From Luteitalea sp. (lineage in GTDB: Bacteria; Acidobacteriota; Vicinamibacteria; Vicinamibacterales; CAVVIG01), in assembly GCA_009380045.1 (NCBI GenBank), contig WHSN01000027.1, positions 1-32,608 on the forward strand: DNA of 32,608 bases. Reading direction: 5' to 3'. Shown piece after piece: positions 17,010 through 25,939 of the stretch. The translations under genes and the position numbers were made by a program. Under the pieces are notes generated by a model. The model worked only from the letters and a program-made list of their open reading frames with translations. It was not told the origin of the DNA and ran no database searches. Within the stretch, counting starts at the first letter, position 1, and the number at the start of each line of letters is the position of its first letter.

Positions 17010-20000
17010 TGGCTGGCCTCGCGGTCGGATCCGACGGCTGCCGGACGGGGGGGAATGAGGCTGGGCGCGATTCTCGGGATGTTGAGCACGACCAGACGGT
17101 CGCGGCTGGAGTCGGCGACGTACAGCCAGCCGCTGCCCGGCGCGAAGGCGACGCGCGTCGGCGCGCCGAAGGCATCGCGGCTGCTGTCGCTGACGTCGCG
17201 GATGATGCCATCGGGTCCGACTGCCCGCACCCGGCCGTTGTAGTAGTCGGCGATGAACAGGGTGACCTTGTCGCCGCTGTCCTCCGGCACCACGGCGATG
17301 CCGGCCGGCCCGGCGAGGGTGGCCTCGGTCGCCGGACCATCGTCACCACTGTAGCCCCACCGGCCGCTCCCCGCCACCGTCGAGATCAGCCGGGTGCGCG
17401 CATCGACCCGGCGGACGCGCTGGTGATGCATGTCGGCGATGTAGATGTCGCCGTTGGGCGCGATCGCCACGTCGCTCGGCAGGTTCAGGTGCGCGCCGAG
17501 CGCCGGGCCGCCGTCGCCGACCGATTCGCCATCTCCGCCCGGTTCGCCATCTCCGGCGATGGTGTGGATGAACCCGGTCGCATGGTCGATCATCCGGACG
17601 CGGTAGTTCAGCGTGTCGGCGATGTAGATGTCGCCGTTGATGGCGGCCGCCACACCGCCCGGATTGTTCAGCATCGCTTCGGTCGCGGGCTTGTCGTCGC
17701 CGTCGTAGCCGTTCTTCCCGGAGCCGGCAATCGTGATGATGATCGAGGTCTGCTCGTCGATCCGCCGGATGCGATCGTTGCGCGAGTCGGCGATGATCAG
17801 GTCGCCGTCCGGGGCGATGGCGACGCCGTCCGGCGTGTCGAGCTGCGCCTCGGTGGCGCGCCCGAAATCGCCGGAGAACCCGGTGCCGAGGGCGTTGTTG
17901 CCGACGACCGTGGTGATGTTGTTGCGCGGATCGATGCGGCGAATCACCTGGTTGTTGGAATCGGCGAAGTAGACGTCCCCGGTTGCGGCCACGGCGATGC
18001 CGCCTGGCGTATTGAGCAGCGCCTGGATCGCCGGCCCGTTGTCACCGGCGTATCCCTTCCGCGCGCCGATCACCTCGGCGGTGGCTACTTCCCGCAGCAT
18101 GAAGGTGCCGGCGCCGAGCCCGGCAATCATCACCAGGAACACGGCGGCGGTGCGCAGGCCGTAGACCCGCAGCACCGACGGCGCCACGAGCGGAACCCGC
18201 GCCGGCCCGGACTTCATCGCCACCATGCCGCCCTGATTCGCCACCCAGGTCACGCCGCGGTGGACGATCGCCGTCACCTGCGCCGTGCGCCACGCCGCGA
18301 ACCCCGGAATGGCGAGGGCAACCGCCGCCGCCGCCGCGCCGGCCAGCGGCCACCGGAGCGCAAGACCGGTCAGGGCCGACGCCAGCAGCGCCGCCGCAAT
18401 GGCGACGGCAGAGACGATGCCGAAGTTGGTCGGGCGCAGGTGCGAGCTGACGCGCAGCAGCCCCTTGCCGGCGCCGTGTTCCTCGACGATCGCGCGGACG
18501 TCGAGCCACGCCCACCGGCCGACCAGCACGCTGACGTCGCGATCGTTCGCCCACCCGTCGTCGATCTCCACCATCCGCACCGCGCGCGACCGCCGCAGCC
18601 ACTCGGTGAGCTGGGTCAACACGCGATCGGTCGTCGTCCAGGCTTCGCTCCAGTAGCGGTCTTCGGTGAAGGTGCCGCAGAGCAGCAGCAGCGCCCGGAC
18701 CGCCTCGCGCAGCGACGGACGCGGACCGCGGCTGGTCTGACGCTCCGCGACCGGCAGGACGACCTCCGGCGGCGCGAGCAGCCCGCGGATCTGCCCGCGA
18801 ATGCGCGCGAACGGCTGGATGAAGTGCAGGTAGGCCACCGTCGCGCGATACCAGAGACGGCTGCCGCGCAGCGAGTCGACATCGGACCGGAACGAATACG
18901 AGACGTTCTTGGCGATCGTCGCCGCGATGCCGACCAGTCCGGTGCCGAGCAGCATCGCCGCCGCCCAGGCGTGATCGCCGATCGCCGCGACGACGCATCC
19001 GACCGCCGCGAGGATCGTCGAAATGAGCTGCCATCGGAACGAGTGCGGCAGAAACGCGAACGGGTGGACATCGGTCCGGTACACCGACGGGAACGCCGCC
19101 GTGCCCCACACCCCGGCATTGATCCGCTCCCCCCAGAGCGATCGGACGAACGGCAGCGGGCTGTAGATGCGGCCACGCCACAGCATCCGGCCATCGAGGA
19201 ACTTCTCGGGGTGATGCGCCATCAGCCAGCGCTCGCCCTCGCCGTATCCGACCTGCTGCCGCCAGTAGGCCTTGATCGACGACCGATGGTGATGCCACAC
19301 CAGCGCCGACGATGAGAAGCCGATCCGCCAGCCGCGCGCCTGCAGCCTCCAGCACACGTCGACGTCGTCGCCGGCGCGCAGGTAGATCGGGTTGAAGCCG
19401 CCGATCGCGAGCAACGCACCGCGCCGGAACGCCATGTTGCACCCGGGCACGTGCTCGGCGATGCGGTCGTCGAGCAGCACGTGCGTCGGCCCGCCCGGCG
19501 CGCGCGCGATGCACTGCGCCATCGGCGGGTCATCTGCCGGCACGACGTTGGGGCCGCCCGATCCGACGACATCCGAGGTGAGGAATGGCTGAACCAGGAA
19601 GGTGAGCCAGTCCTGATCCACCCGCGTGTCCGCGTCGGTGTAGGCGACGATGTCGCCGGTCGCGTGGGCGAGCCCGACGTTTCTCGCGGCGCTCAGGCCG
19701 CCGTTGGGGATGTCGACCACTCGCACGCGGGGATGCCGATGTCCAATCTCGCTCGTGCGGTCGCGCGAGCCGTCGTTCACCAGGATGATCTCGAAGTCGG
19801 GATAGGTGAGCCGCTCGAGCGAGCCGAGGTTGTCTTCCAGCGTGTCCGCCGCGTTGTAGGCGCAGACGACGACCGACACCCGGGGCCACGCCTGCTGTCT
19901 CGCCTGGGGAAATGGCGCATCGGCGAACGCGGCGGCAACCGCCGCCGCGGCCGGCTTCGGCCGGCGCTGACGGTCGACGAGCCCGAACGCCCAATCCTCC

Positions 20001-20884
20001 ACCTCGAACCCGCCGCGCCACCACTCGTCGGTCCAGGCGAACGCCACCGCACCGCACGCGCCCTCTTCGAACGCGACACGGATGTGCATCGCCGTCATCG
20101 ACGCCTGACCGTCTTCGCCTTCGCGGATGCTGTCGACGCCCGCTTCGGCCAGCAGCAGGGGCTTGTGCCCGGCGAGGTGCTGCAGGCGGGCCAGATAGGC
20201 GCGAAGGTCCGCTTCCCGATGGAGGTAGACGTTGAACGCGCAGACGTCGAAGAACGACAGATCGAGGAACTCCGTCGGCGGGAAGTTGACGTAGGTGAGC
20301 AGGCTCGCCGGCGACGCGTCCTTCGCCGCCTCGTACAAGCGATGCAGGAAGCGCTCGACGCGGAGGCGGCCGTGCCAGCGGACGATCCCCGGAGGGATCT
20401 CGTTCCCGAGCGCGAACATCAACACCGCTGGATGGTCGCCGAGCGCCCGAACCCTCTCGACCACCTCGCGCTGGATGCTGCGCGTCAGCCGCCGATCGTC
20501 GAGGAAGGCGACGTGCTGCGACCACGGCAGCCCGATCATCACGCGGAGCCCGTGGCGCGCCGCTTCATCGAGCAGGCCGCGATTGGGCGGCGTGTAGACC
20601 CGGACGGTGTTGAAGCCGAGCTCCGCCATCAGGCGGAAGTCGGCCGCGTTCTGCTGCGGCGCGGGAAGCTGATAGCCGGCGGCATCCGGTGCAAACGTGC
20701 CGTAGGTGACACCCTTGACCAGAAATCGGCCGCCGTCGGCGCGCAGGAACTTCCCGTCGGCGGTGGTTCGCCCCCCGAGAGAGGGCGTTGTCGCGTCAGG
20801 TCGAATGTCGGGACGAGCCGGAACGGCTATGTTCACGTGGGTATACGGACTGCTCCGGGACGGAGCGAAACTCGATTTTATCAA
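17006..20884 (-). CDS. glycosidase-like / GT2 / NHL-propeller fusion protein
   Basis: This 1292-residue protein has at least three parts. Residues about 45-320 form a GH-A clan TIM-barrel-like domain (GGRFLVKGVTYGTFAPD; ALGNE with Glu162 as candidate acid/base; KPLLLAEAG with Glu247 as candidate nucleophile). Residues about 335-600 form a GT2 domain (VSVVVCAYNAADTLEDN; TDADT, the DxD-type Asp417-Ala-Asp419; GDDVDVCWRLQARGW near 505-519). Hydrophobic segments follow near 617-637, 639-658, 822-864 and 911-930. Residues 944-1270 form a beta-propeller of five to six NHL repeats, each with a GDxYIADxxNxRVR core. The TTG start overlaps the hisA stop (TTGA); GTG at residue 17 is an alternative. Probable role: a membrane-bound polymerising transferase with linked trimming and extracytoplasmic binding domains. 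Which face each domain occupies is not settled. Confidence 0.8.
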   Translation of the reverse strand: MIKSSFAPSRSSPYTHVNIAVPARPDIRPDATTPSLGGRTTADGKFLRADGGRFLVKGVTYGTFAPDAAGYQLPAPQQNAADFRLMAELGFNTVRVYTPPNRGLLDEAARHGLRVMIGLPWSQHVAFLDDRRLTRSIQREVVERVRALGDHPAVLMFALGNEIPPGIVRWHGRLRVERFLHRLYEAAKDASPASLLTYVNFPPTEFLDLSFFDVCAFNVYLHREADLRAYLARLQHLAGHKPLLLAEAGVDSIREGEDGQASMTAMHIRVAFEEGACGAVAFAWTDEWWRGGFEVEDWAFGLVDRQRRPKPAAAAVAAAFADAPFPQARQQAWPRVSVVVCAYNAADTLEDNLGSLERLTYPDFEIILVNDGSRDRTSEIGHRHPRVRVVDIPNGGLSAARNVGLAHATGDIVAYTDADTRVDQDWLTFLVQPFLTSDVVGSGGPNVVPADDPPMAQCIARAPGGPTHVLLDDRIAEHVPGCNMAFRRGALLAIGGFNPIYLRAGDDVDVCWRLQARGWRIGFSSSALVWHHHRSSIKAYWRQQVGYGEGERWLMAHHPEKFLDGRMLWRGRIYSPLPFVRSLWGERINAGVWGTAAFPSVYRTDVHPFAFLPHSFRWQLISTILAAVGCVVAAIGDHAWAAAMLLGTGLVGIAATIAKNVSYSFRSDVDSLRGSRLWYRATVAYLHFIQPFARIRGQIRGLLAPPEVVLPVAERQTSRGPRPSLREAVRALLLLCGTFTEDRYWSEAWTTTDRVLTQLTEWLRRSRAVRMVEIDDGWANDRDVSVLVGRWAWLDVRAIVEEHGAGKGLLRVSSHLRPTNFGIVSAVAIAAALLASALTGLALRWPLAGAAAAAVALAIPGFAAWRTAQVTAIVHRGVTWVANQGGMVAMKSGPARVPLVAPSVLRVYGLRTAAVFLVMIAGLGAGTFMLREVATAEVIGARKGYAGDNGPAIQALLNTPGGIAVAATGDVYFADSNNQVIRRIDPRNNITTVVGNNALGTGFSGDFGRATEAQLDTPDGVAIAPDGDLIIADSRNDRIRRIDEQTSIIITIAGSGKNGYDGDDKPATEAMLNNPGGVAAAINGDIYIADTLNYRVRMIDHATGFIHTIAGDGEPGGDGESVGDGGPALGAHLNLPSDVAIAPNGDIYIADMHHQRVRRVDARTRLISTVAGSGRWGYSGDDGPATEATLAGPAGIAVVPEDSGDKVTLFIADYYNGRVRAVGPDGIIRDVSDSSRDAFGAPTRVAFAPGSGWLYVADSSRDRLVVLNIPRIAPSLIPPRPAAVGSDREASQ
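17075..18055 (-). repeat. coding tandem repeats for the NHL propeller
   Basis: This stretch encodes five to six degenerate repeats of roughly 55-65 codons, with recurring Gly-Asp-Gly-Pro-Ala and Pro-x-Gly/Asp-x-Ala-Ile-Ala blocks. The copies are similar in protein rather than identical in DNA. Confidence 0.7.
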
Positions 20885-21567
20885 TCATTCGGGGAAATCT
20901 TGAGCTTGCCGGTATACACCGCCATCCCGACCACGGCGTCGACGCCGTTGGCATCCAGCAGATCGATCTCCTCCTGGGTGGTGATGCCGCCGGCTGCGGT
21001 GAGCCGCCGCGACGAGGCGCGCCGGACCTCCAGGATGGCCTCGATGTTCGTCCCACCCATCAGCCCTTCGGCGTCGACGTGCGTATACAGGAACTCCCCG
21101 CAGTAGGGCTCGAGCGCGCGAACGGCGTCGGTCGCGCTGAGCGGCAGGAGTGTCTTCCATCCGTGGATCGCCACCTTTCCACCGCGGCTGTCAACGGCGG
21201 CAATGACTTGCTCGGCGCCGACCGCTGCGGCCAGCTCCTGTGCGAACGCGAGATCGGGACGGCCGTCCCTGAACAGGGCCGAGCCGGCGATGATCTGCCG
21301 GGCGCCGGCGGCGAGGATATCTGTCGCCCGCTCCACCGTCCGCACCCCCCCGCCGACTCTGCACGACAGCCGGGCGGCGATCTGCCGGACGATCGGGAGG
21401 TTGTCTCCCTTGCCCATCGCCGCGTCGAGATCGATCACCTGAACCTTCGGAAAGCGCTCGAACCGCGTCACCCACCTGAACACATCGTCGTCCCGGATCG
21501 CCAGGCGCTCGCCTTGAATGAGCTGGACGACGGCGCCGCCCTTGAGATCGATTGCGGGTATCAGCAT
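20881..21567 (-). CDS. hisA: HisA, ProFAR isomerase
   Basis: The 228-residue product catalyses the Amadori isomerisation of ProFAR to PRFAR, the fourth step of histidine synthesis. It begins MLIPAIDLKGG with catalytic Asp7; the second catalytic Asp is Asp126 in IAAVDSRGGKV. The half-barrel phosphate sites GGGVRT and AAGGITT are present, as is the HVDAEGLMGG segment. ATG start, 119 nt after hisF with no clear ribosome site. Its TGA overlaps the TTG of the fusion gene, making it the bridge between the his operon and the glycan cluster. It is slightly shorter than the usual ~240 residues but complete. Confidence 0.93.
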   Translation of the reverse strand: MLIPAIDLKGGAVVQLIQGERLAIRDDDVFRWVTRFERFPKVQVIDLDAAMGKGDNLPIVRQIAARLSCRVGGGVRTVERATDILAAGARQIIAGSALFRDGRPDLAFAQELAAAVGAEQVIAAVDSRGGKVAIHGWKTLLPLSATDAVRALEPYCGEFLYTHVDAEGLMGGTNIEAILEVRRASSRRLTAAGGITTQEEIDLLDANGVDAVVGMAVYTGKLKISPND

Positions 21568-21686
21568 GTCAATTCACGAGGAACACCAGGCGAACCACCT
21601 GATGATCAGATGAAACGGCCGTCCTGGCTCGCACGTCGTGGCATGTTTTCGTGCGCTCGTGGCTGGCCGCTCATCCGAAGGGTTCT
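21568..21686. other. 119-nt gap inside the his operon between hisF and hisA
   Basis: This is the only real gap in an otherwise overlapping operon. It holds a near-palindrome CTGAT-G-ATCAG around 21600-21610 and a possible GCACG/CGTGC stem, but no convincing ORF, promoter or T-tract terminator. It could be a processing or regulatory site separating hisA and the glycan genes from the rest. Confidence 0.35.
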
Positions 21687-22442
21687 CTAGAGCCTCACCG
21701 GGATCCCGTGATTGCGCAAGTGTTGTTTGAGCGCATGCACGCTGGTCTCGGCGTAGTGGAAAATCGAGGCGGCGAGCGCGGCGTCCGCGGCGCCTCGCGT
21801 GAACACGTCGACGAAGTCGCCGAGGCCGCCGGCGCCGCCGGAGGCGATCACCGGTATCGAGACCGCCGTGGAGACCGCGGCCGTGAGGTCGCACTCGAAG
21901 CCGGCTTTGGTGCCGTCCCGGTCGATGGACGTGAGCAGGATCTCGCCGGCGCCACGGGCTTCGGCCTCGCGTGCCCACTCGACGGCGTCCCGATTCGCTG
22001 CCGCCCGACCGCTTCGCGCGAACACGGCGAAGCGCTCACCCTGCCGCTTGGCATCGATCGCGACCACCACGGCCTGGCTGCCATATCGGCTGGCGAGCGT
22101 GGTGATGACCGCCGGGTTCGACAGCGCCGCGGTGTTCAGGCTCACCTTGTCGGCGCCGGCCTCGATGGCTGCCGCCGCATCCTCTTCGGTCCTGATCCCG
22201 CCGCCGACCGCGAGCGGGATGAAGAGCTCGCGGGCCACGGCGTGAATGGTCTCGGCCATGGCGCGCCGTCGTTCGAGCGTCGCGGTGATGTCGAGGATCA
22301 CGAGCTCGTCAATCCCTTCGACGTTGTAGCGCCGCGCGAGCTCCGCCGGATCGCCCGCGCTGCGCAGCCCGCCGAAGTTCACCCCTTTCACGACCTGGCC
22401 GTCCCGCACATCGAGGCAGGCGATGATCCGTTTGGACAACAC
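21687..22442 (-). CDS. hisF: HisF, imidazole glycerol phosphate synthase cyclase subunit
   Basis: A 251-residue (beta-alpha)8 barrel that takes ammonia from HisH and converts PRFAR to IGP and AICAR. It starts (M)[19 protein letters not shown] with catalytic Asp11, and the second catalytic Asp is Asp130 in VVVAID. Phosphate loops LAVGGGIRT and VIASGGAGG are intact. I use GTG 22440-22442, 5 nt after the hisH stop; a TTG one codon on would serve equally. Upstream open frame belongs to hisH's shadow. Confidence 0.95.
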   Translation of the reverse strand: MLSKRIIACLDVRDGQVVKGVNFGGLRSAGDPAELARRYNVEGIDELVILDITATLERRRAMAETIHAVARELFIPLAVGGGIRTEEDAAAAIEAGADKVSLNTAALSNPAVITTLASRYGSQAVVVAIDAKRQGERFAVFARSGRAAANRDAVEWAREAEARGAGEILLTSIDRDGTKAGFECDLTAAVSTAVSIPVIASGGAGGLGDFVDVFTRGAADAALAASIFHYAETSVHALKQHLRNHGIPVRL

Positions 22443-22447
22443 GGCGG

Positions 22448-23053
22448 CTAGCTCACCATGCGGGTGAAGTTGTGGAGAATCCGCAGCCCGGCCTCCCCCG
22501 ACTTCTCGGGGTGGAACTGCACGCCGGCGATCGGCCCGCGCTGAACGACCGACGCGAACCTCTCGCCGTGCTCGGTCGACGCCACCGTGTCGCCGCTGAT
22601 CGGCGCGATGTAGCTGTGCGTGAAGTACATCTGTGCGCCGTCCGCGATGCCATCGAGAATCGTCGCCTGCCGGGCGCATGCCAGGCTGTTCCAGCCGACG
22701 TGCGGGACCTTGAGCGGTGCGTGGCGTTCAATCTGAAGGCGTCGGCACGAGCCGGCGAACAGGCCGAGGCCCGGCAGGTCGGGCGCCTCTTCGCTCCCTT
22801 CGAACAGCCACTGCATGCCCAGGCAGATGCCCAGGATCGGCCGGCCCTGCCGCACATGCGCCAGCATCGCCGTGATCCAGCCGCCGTCGAGCGCCCGGGT
22901 GGCCCCGAAATGGCCGACGCCAGGCACGATGATTCCCCCGGCGTCGGCGAGCTGCGCCGGGGAGTCCGGCGTGTAGACGTCGGCCGCGATCGCCGCGAGT
23001 GCCTTGCGGACCGACGTCAGATTTCCCGCCTGGTAGTCGACCAGCGCGATCAC
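22448..23053 (-). CDS. hisH: HisH, imidazole glycerol phosphate synthase glutaminase subunit
   Basis: A 201-residue class I glutamine amidotransferase with catalytic Cys77 in GICLGMQ and the His181/Glu183 pair in [10 protein letters not shown]. The oxyanion strand VPGVGHFG is also present. It supplies ammonia to HisF. The GTG start overlaps the hisB stop as GTGA. Confidence 0.95.
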   Translation of the reverse strand: MIALVDYQAGNLTSVRKALAAIAADVYTPDSPAQLADAGGIIVPGVGHFGATRALDGGWITAMLAHVRQGRPILGICLGMQWLFEGSEEAPDLPGLGLFAGSCRRLQIERHAPLKVPHVGWNSLACARQATILDGIADGAQMYFTHSYIAPISGDTVASTEHGERFASVVQRGPIAGVQFHPEKSGEAGLRILHNFTRMVS

Positions 23054-23637
23054 AGCAGCCCCTTGGTGCTCGGCAGCATCCTCGCCATCCGCTTGTCCTT
23101 CGCGCAGGCGACCCGCAGCGCCCGCGCGAACGCCTTGAACACCGCCTCGATCTTGTGATGGCTGGAGCGGCCGTAGATCACCTTCACATGGATGTTGGCG
23201 CGGGCGCCGATCGCGAAGCCTTCGAAAAAGTCCTGCACCAGCTCGGTCTGCAGATCGCCGACCTGCCTGGCGGTGGTCTTCAGCGTCACGACCGCGTGTG
23301 GCCGGCCTCCCAGATCGATGGCGGCGACGGCGAGCGTCTCGTCCATCGGCATCACGAAGTAGCCGGCGCGGTTGATGCCGCGGCGATTGCCAAGCGCCTG
23401 CGACACCGCCTCGCCAAGCGCGATCCCGAGATCTTCGACCGTGTGGTGCTGGTCGACGTCGAGATCGCCGGTGGCGTTCACCGTGAGGTTGAAGCCGCCA
23501 TGACGGGCGAAGAGCTCGAGCATGTGATCGAGGAACCTGATGCCGGTGTGGACCGAGTACTGGCCCCGGCCTTCGAGCGCAATCGTCAGCGCAATCTCGG
23601 TCTCGGTCGTCCTGCGATCGACTACCGCGCGGCGCAC
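23050..23637 (-). CDS. hisB: HisB, imidazoleglycerol-phosphate dehydratase (monofunctional)
   Basis: The product has 195 residues from GTG 23635-23637, matching the normal length of the single-domain dehydratase. Manganese-ligand clusters [14 protein letters not shown] and [17 protein letters not shown] are both present, as is [15 protein letters not shown]. No histidinol-phosphatase domain is attached, so a separate phosphatase (HisN or PHP type) must exist elsewhere. The gene overlaps the end of hisC by 16 nt. The open frame continues upstream within hisC but does not match the family. Confidence 0.93.
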   Translation of the reverse strand: MRRAVVDRRTTETEIALTIALEGRGQYSVHTGIRFLDHMLELFARHGGFNLTVNATGDLDVDQHHTVEDLGIALGEAVSQALGNRRGINRAGYFVMPMDETLAVAAIDLGGRPHAVVTLKTTARQVGDLQTELVQDFFEGFAIGARANIHVKVIYGRSSHHKIEAVFKAFARALRVACAKDKRMARMLPSTKGLL

Positions 23638-24665
23638 AGGATGTCCTCCATGACGTCGATGCAACGGCGCGTGTGCTCGACCACGCCGGTCGCGATGCGA
23701 AGGCAGCCGCCGCACCCGGGTTCCCCGGATCGGTCTCGCAGGTAGATTCCCCGGGCGGCGGCGCCGTTCACGATCGCGTTCAGTCGATCGCCGGCGCAGA
23801 CCAGGACGAAGTTGGCGGCGCTCCTGCAGTAGGTCAGCCCCAGCCGGTCGCAGGCCGCGTAGAGCAGCGACTTGGACTCTTCGACCTGCCGCAGATACCC
23901 GTTCAAGTAGTCGCGGTCCCGCAACGCTGCCTCCACGGCGACGGTGGCGGCGATGTTCACGCTGTAGACCGGAACCGCCAGGCGGATCGGCTCGAGCGCG
24001 CCCGGCGCACCGGTGATCGCGCCGATGCGGAGGCCGGCAAGGCCGAACGCCTTCGAGAAGGTGCGGCCGACCAGCACGTTGGGAAATGCGGCGAGCTCGG
24101 GGATGAAGGTGACGCCGGAAAACTCCGCGTACGCTTCGTCGACAAACACCACCGCCTCCGCCGGCACGGCCCGGGCGACTGCCCGGATCGCCTCGTTCGG
24201 CATCGCCATGCCGGTGGGGTTGTTCGGGTTCGTGAGGAACACCACCCGGGTGTTCGCGGTGATGGCCTCCAGGACGCGCTCGAGCGGGAACGAGAAGTCA
24301 GGATTCGGCGCGACGCGCACCGGCCGGCCGCCGACCACCTCGGTGTCGAACGCGAAAATCTCGAACGCCGGCTCGGGCACGACGGCTTCAGCAGGTCCGC
24401 CGCCGGCAGTCGGTCTCAGATACCCGACGGCAGTGGCCATGATCCCTTCGTCGAGGCCGTTCAGGAGCGACAACCGATCTGGCGCGACGCCGAGATATTC
24501 GGCGCACACCGTGGTGGTCGACTCGTAGGGCGGATAGAAGCCAATCTGGTCCGCCCGCAGCGACCGCAGCGCGTCGAGCACCTTCGGCGAGCAGACGCCA
24601 GTGTTCTCGTTCTGGTGGAGGCGCAGGCCGTCGTACAGCTCGGCAGGTTTGTGGTACTTGTTCAT
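23622..24665 (-). CDS. hisC: HisC, histidinol-phosphate aminotransferase
   Basis: A 347-residue PLP fold-type I aminotransferase converting imidazole acetol phosphate to histidinol phosphate. Visible features are NPNNPTG (146-152), VDEAYAEF, and the PLP lysine Lys205 in [15 protein letters not shown]. The opening [12 protein letters not shown] fits the HisC substrate loop. ATG start overlapping the hisD stop as ATGA. Confidence 0.93.
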   Translation of the reverse strand: MNKYHKPAELYDGLRLHQNENTGVCSPKVLDALRSLRADQIGFYPPYESTTTVCAEYLGVAPDRLSLLNGLDEGIMATAVGYLRPTAGGGPAEAVVPEPAFEIFAFDTEVVGGRPVRVAPNPDFSFPLERVLEAITANTRVVFLTNPNNPTGMAMPNEAIRAVARAVPAEAVVFVDEAYAEFSGVTFIPELAAFPNVLVGRTFSKAFGLAGLRIGAITGAPGALEPIRLAVPVYSVNIAATVAVEAALRDRDYLNGYLRQVEESKSLLYAACDRLGLTYCRSAANFVLVCAGDRLNAIVNGAAARGIYLRDRSGEPGCGGCLRIATGVVEHTRRCIDVMEDILCAAR

Positions 24666-25921
24666 CGCAGCCGCACCTCAATCGACTCGGCGTGGGCTCG
24701 CAGCCCCTCGGCGCGCGCCAGCGGCACCGCGGTCGGCGCCAGCCTCGCCAGCCCTGCCCGGGTGAGCCGCTGCACCGACATGACGCGGACGAAATCGGCC
24801 GCGCTCAGACCGCCGCGGAACCGCGCCGCTCCGGAGGTCGGCAACACGTGGTTCGATCCGGTCGCGTAATCACCCGCGGCCTGCGCGGCGAAGGGTCCGA
24901 CGAATACGGCGCCGGCGGTGGTTGGCCGCCTGATCAGCGCCTCGCGATCGACCACCAGATGTTCCGGCGCCAGACGGTTGGCGATCGCCATCGCCGTGTC
25001 GGCCGACCGGGCCAGGATCGCCACACCGTGAGCCGCGAGCGACTGTTGCACGATCTCGCGGCCGACGGCGAGCCTGAGCACCGCCTTGACGACCCGTTCG
25101 GCGTAGCCGCGATGCCAGGTGATGAAAATCGATCGGGCGTCGGGGTCGTGCTCGGCCTGTGCCACCAAATCCGCCGCATACCAGTCCGCGCGCCGGTCCG
25201 CACTCCGGTCGGAACGAGCCGGGCCGGCGACAACGACGATCTCGGTTGGACCGGCATGGAAATCGATCGCGCAGTCGGCCGACACCTGCGCCTTGGCCGC
25301 CGCCACGTAGCGGTTGCCCGGCCCGACGATCTTGTCGACGCGAGGAACCGTGTCGGTGCCATAGGCGAGCGCCGCGATGGCGTGGGCGCCGCCGACCCGG
25401 TACAGCCGGGTCACGCCGGCTTCAAGAGCCGCGGCGAGCACGGCCGGCTCGGACCGGGGGCAGACGGCGACGATCTCGCGGACACCGGCCACGCGGGCCG
25501 GCACCGCGGTCATGAGCAGCGACGAGGGGAGTGGAAAGCGTCCGCCCGGGACGTAGCAGCCAACCCGCCGCAGCGGCTCGACCCGCTGCTCGACGGTCAC
25601 ACCCGGCACGACGTCGAGATCCCAGTGCTTCGGGATCTGGCGGAAGGCGACCCGTGCGATGTTGTTCGCGGCCTGCGTGATGGCACGACGGACTTCGGCG
25701 GACACCGACGCCGCGCCGGCGACGATCTCGTCGCGCGACACCTCGAGCGGTGCGCACAGGCCGTCGAACCGGCGTGCGTATCGGACCAGCGCCCGGTCGC
25801 CCTCGCTGCGCACGCGCCGGACGATGGCCGAGACCCGCCGGTCCAGCGCGCGATCGCCCACCCGGTCGCGCGCGAACACCCGCTCCATCGCCCGCCGATT
25901 GGTCGCGTCGATAATCTTCAA
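24662..25921 (-). CDS. hisD: HisD, histidinol dehydrogenase
   Basis: The 419-residue product oxidises histidinol to histidine in two NAD-dependent steps with a zinc ion. Family segments include YVPGGRFPLPSSLLMTAVPARVAGV, VDKIVGPGNRYVAAAK, IDFHAGPTEIVVVA, APEHLVVD and GSNHVLPTSGAARF. The longest open frame starts at TTG (MKIIDATNRRAMERVF). AGAGG sits very close to it, after a short direct repeat of GGGATCA in the 18-nt gap behind hisG. The start is moderately certain; identity is secure. Confidence 0.94.
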   Translation of the reverse strand: MKIIDATNRRAMERVFARDRVGDRALDRRVSAIVRRVRSEGDRALVRYARRFDGLCAPLEVSRDEIVAGAASVSAEVRRAITQAANNIARVAFRQIPKHWDLDVVPGVTVEQRVEPLRRVGCYVPGGRFPLPSSLLMTAVPARVAGVREIVAVCPRSEPAVLAAALEAGVTRLYRVGGAHAIAALAYGTDTVPRVDKIVGPGNRYVAAAKAQVSADCAIDFHAGPTEIVVVAGPARSDRSADRRADWYAADLVAQAEHDPDARSIFITWHRGYAERVVKAVLRLAVGREIVQQSLAAHGVAILARSADTAMAIANRLAPEHLVVDREALIRRPTTAGAVFVGPFAAQAAGDYATGSNHVLPTSGAARFRGGLSAADFVRVMSVQRLTRAGLARLAPTAVPLARAEGLRAHAESIEVRLR

Positions 25922-25939
25922 GCCTCTGATCCCTGATCC

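Noticed and set aside
17075-18055. Spaced repeats that might be CRISPR-like
   Set aside because: They are degenerate protein-coding NHL repeats in one frame, with no identical DNA repeats or unique spacers.
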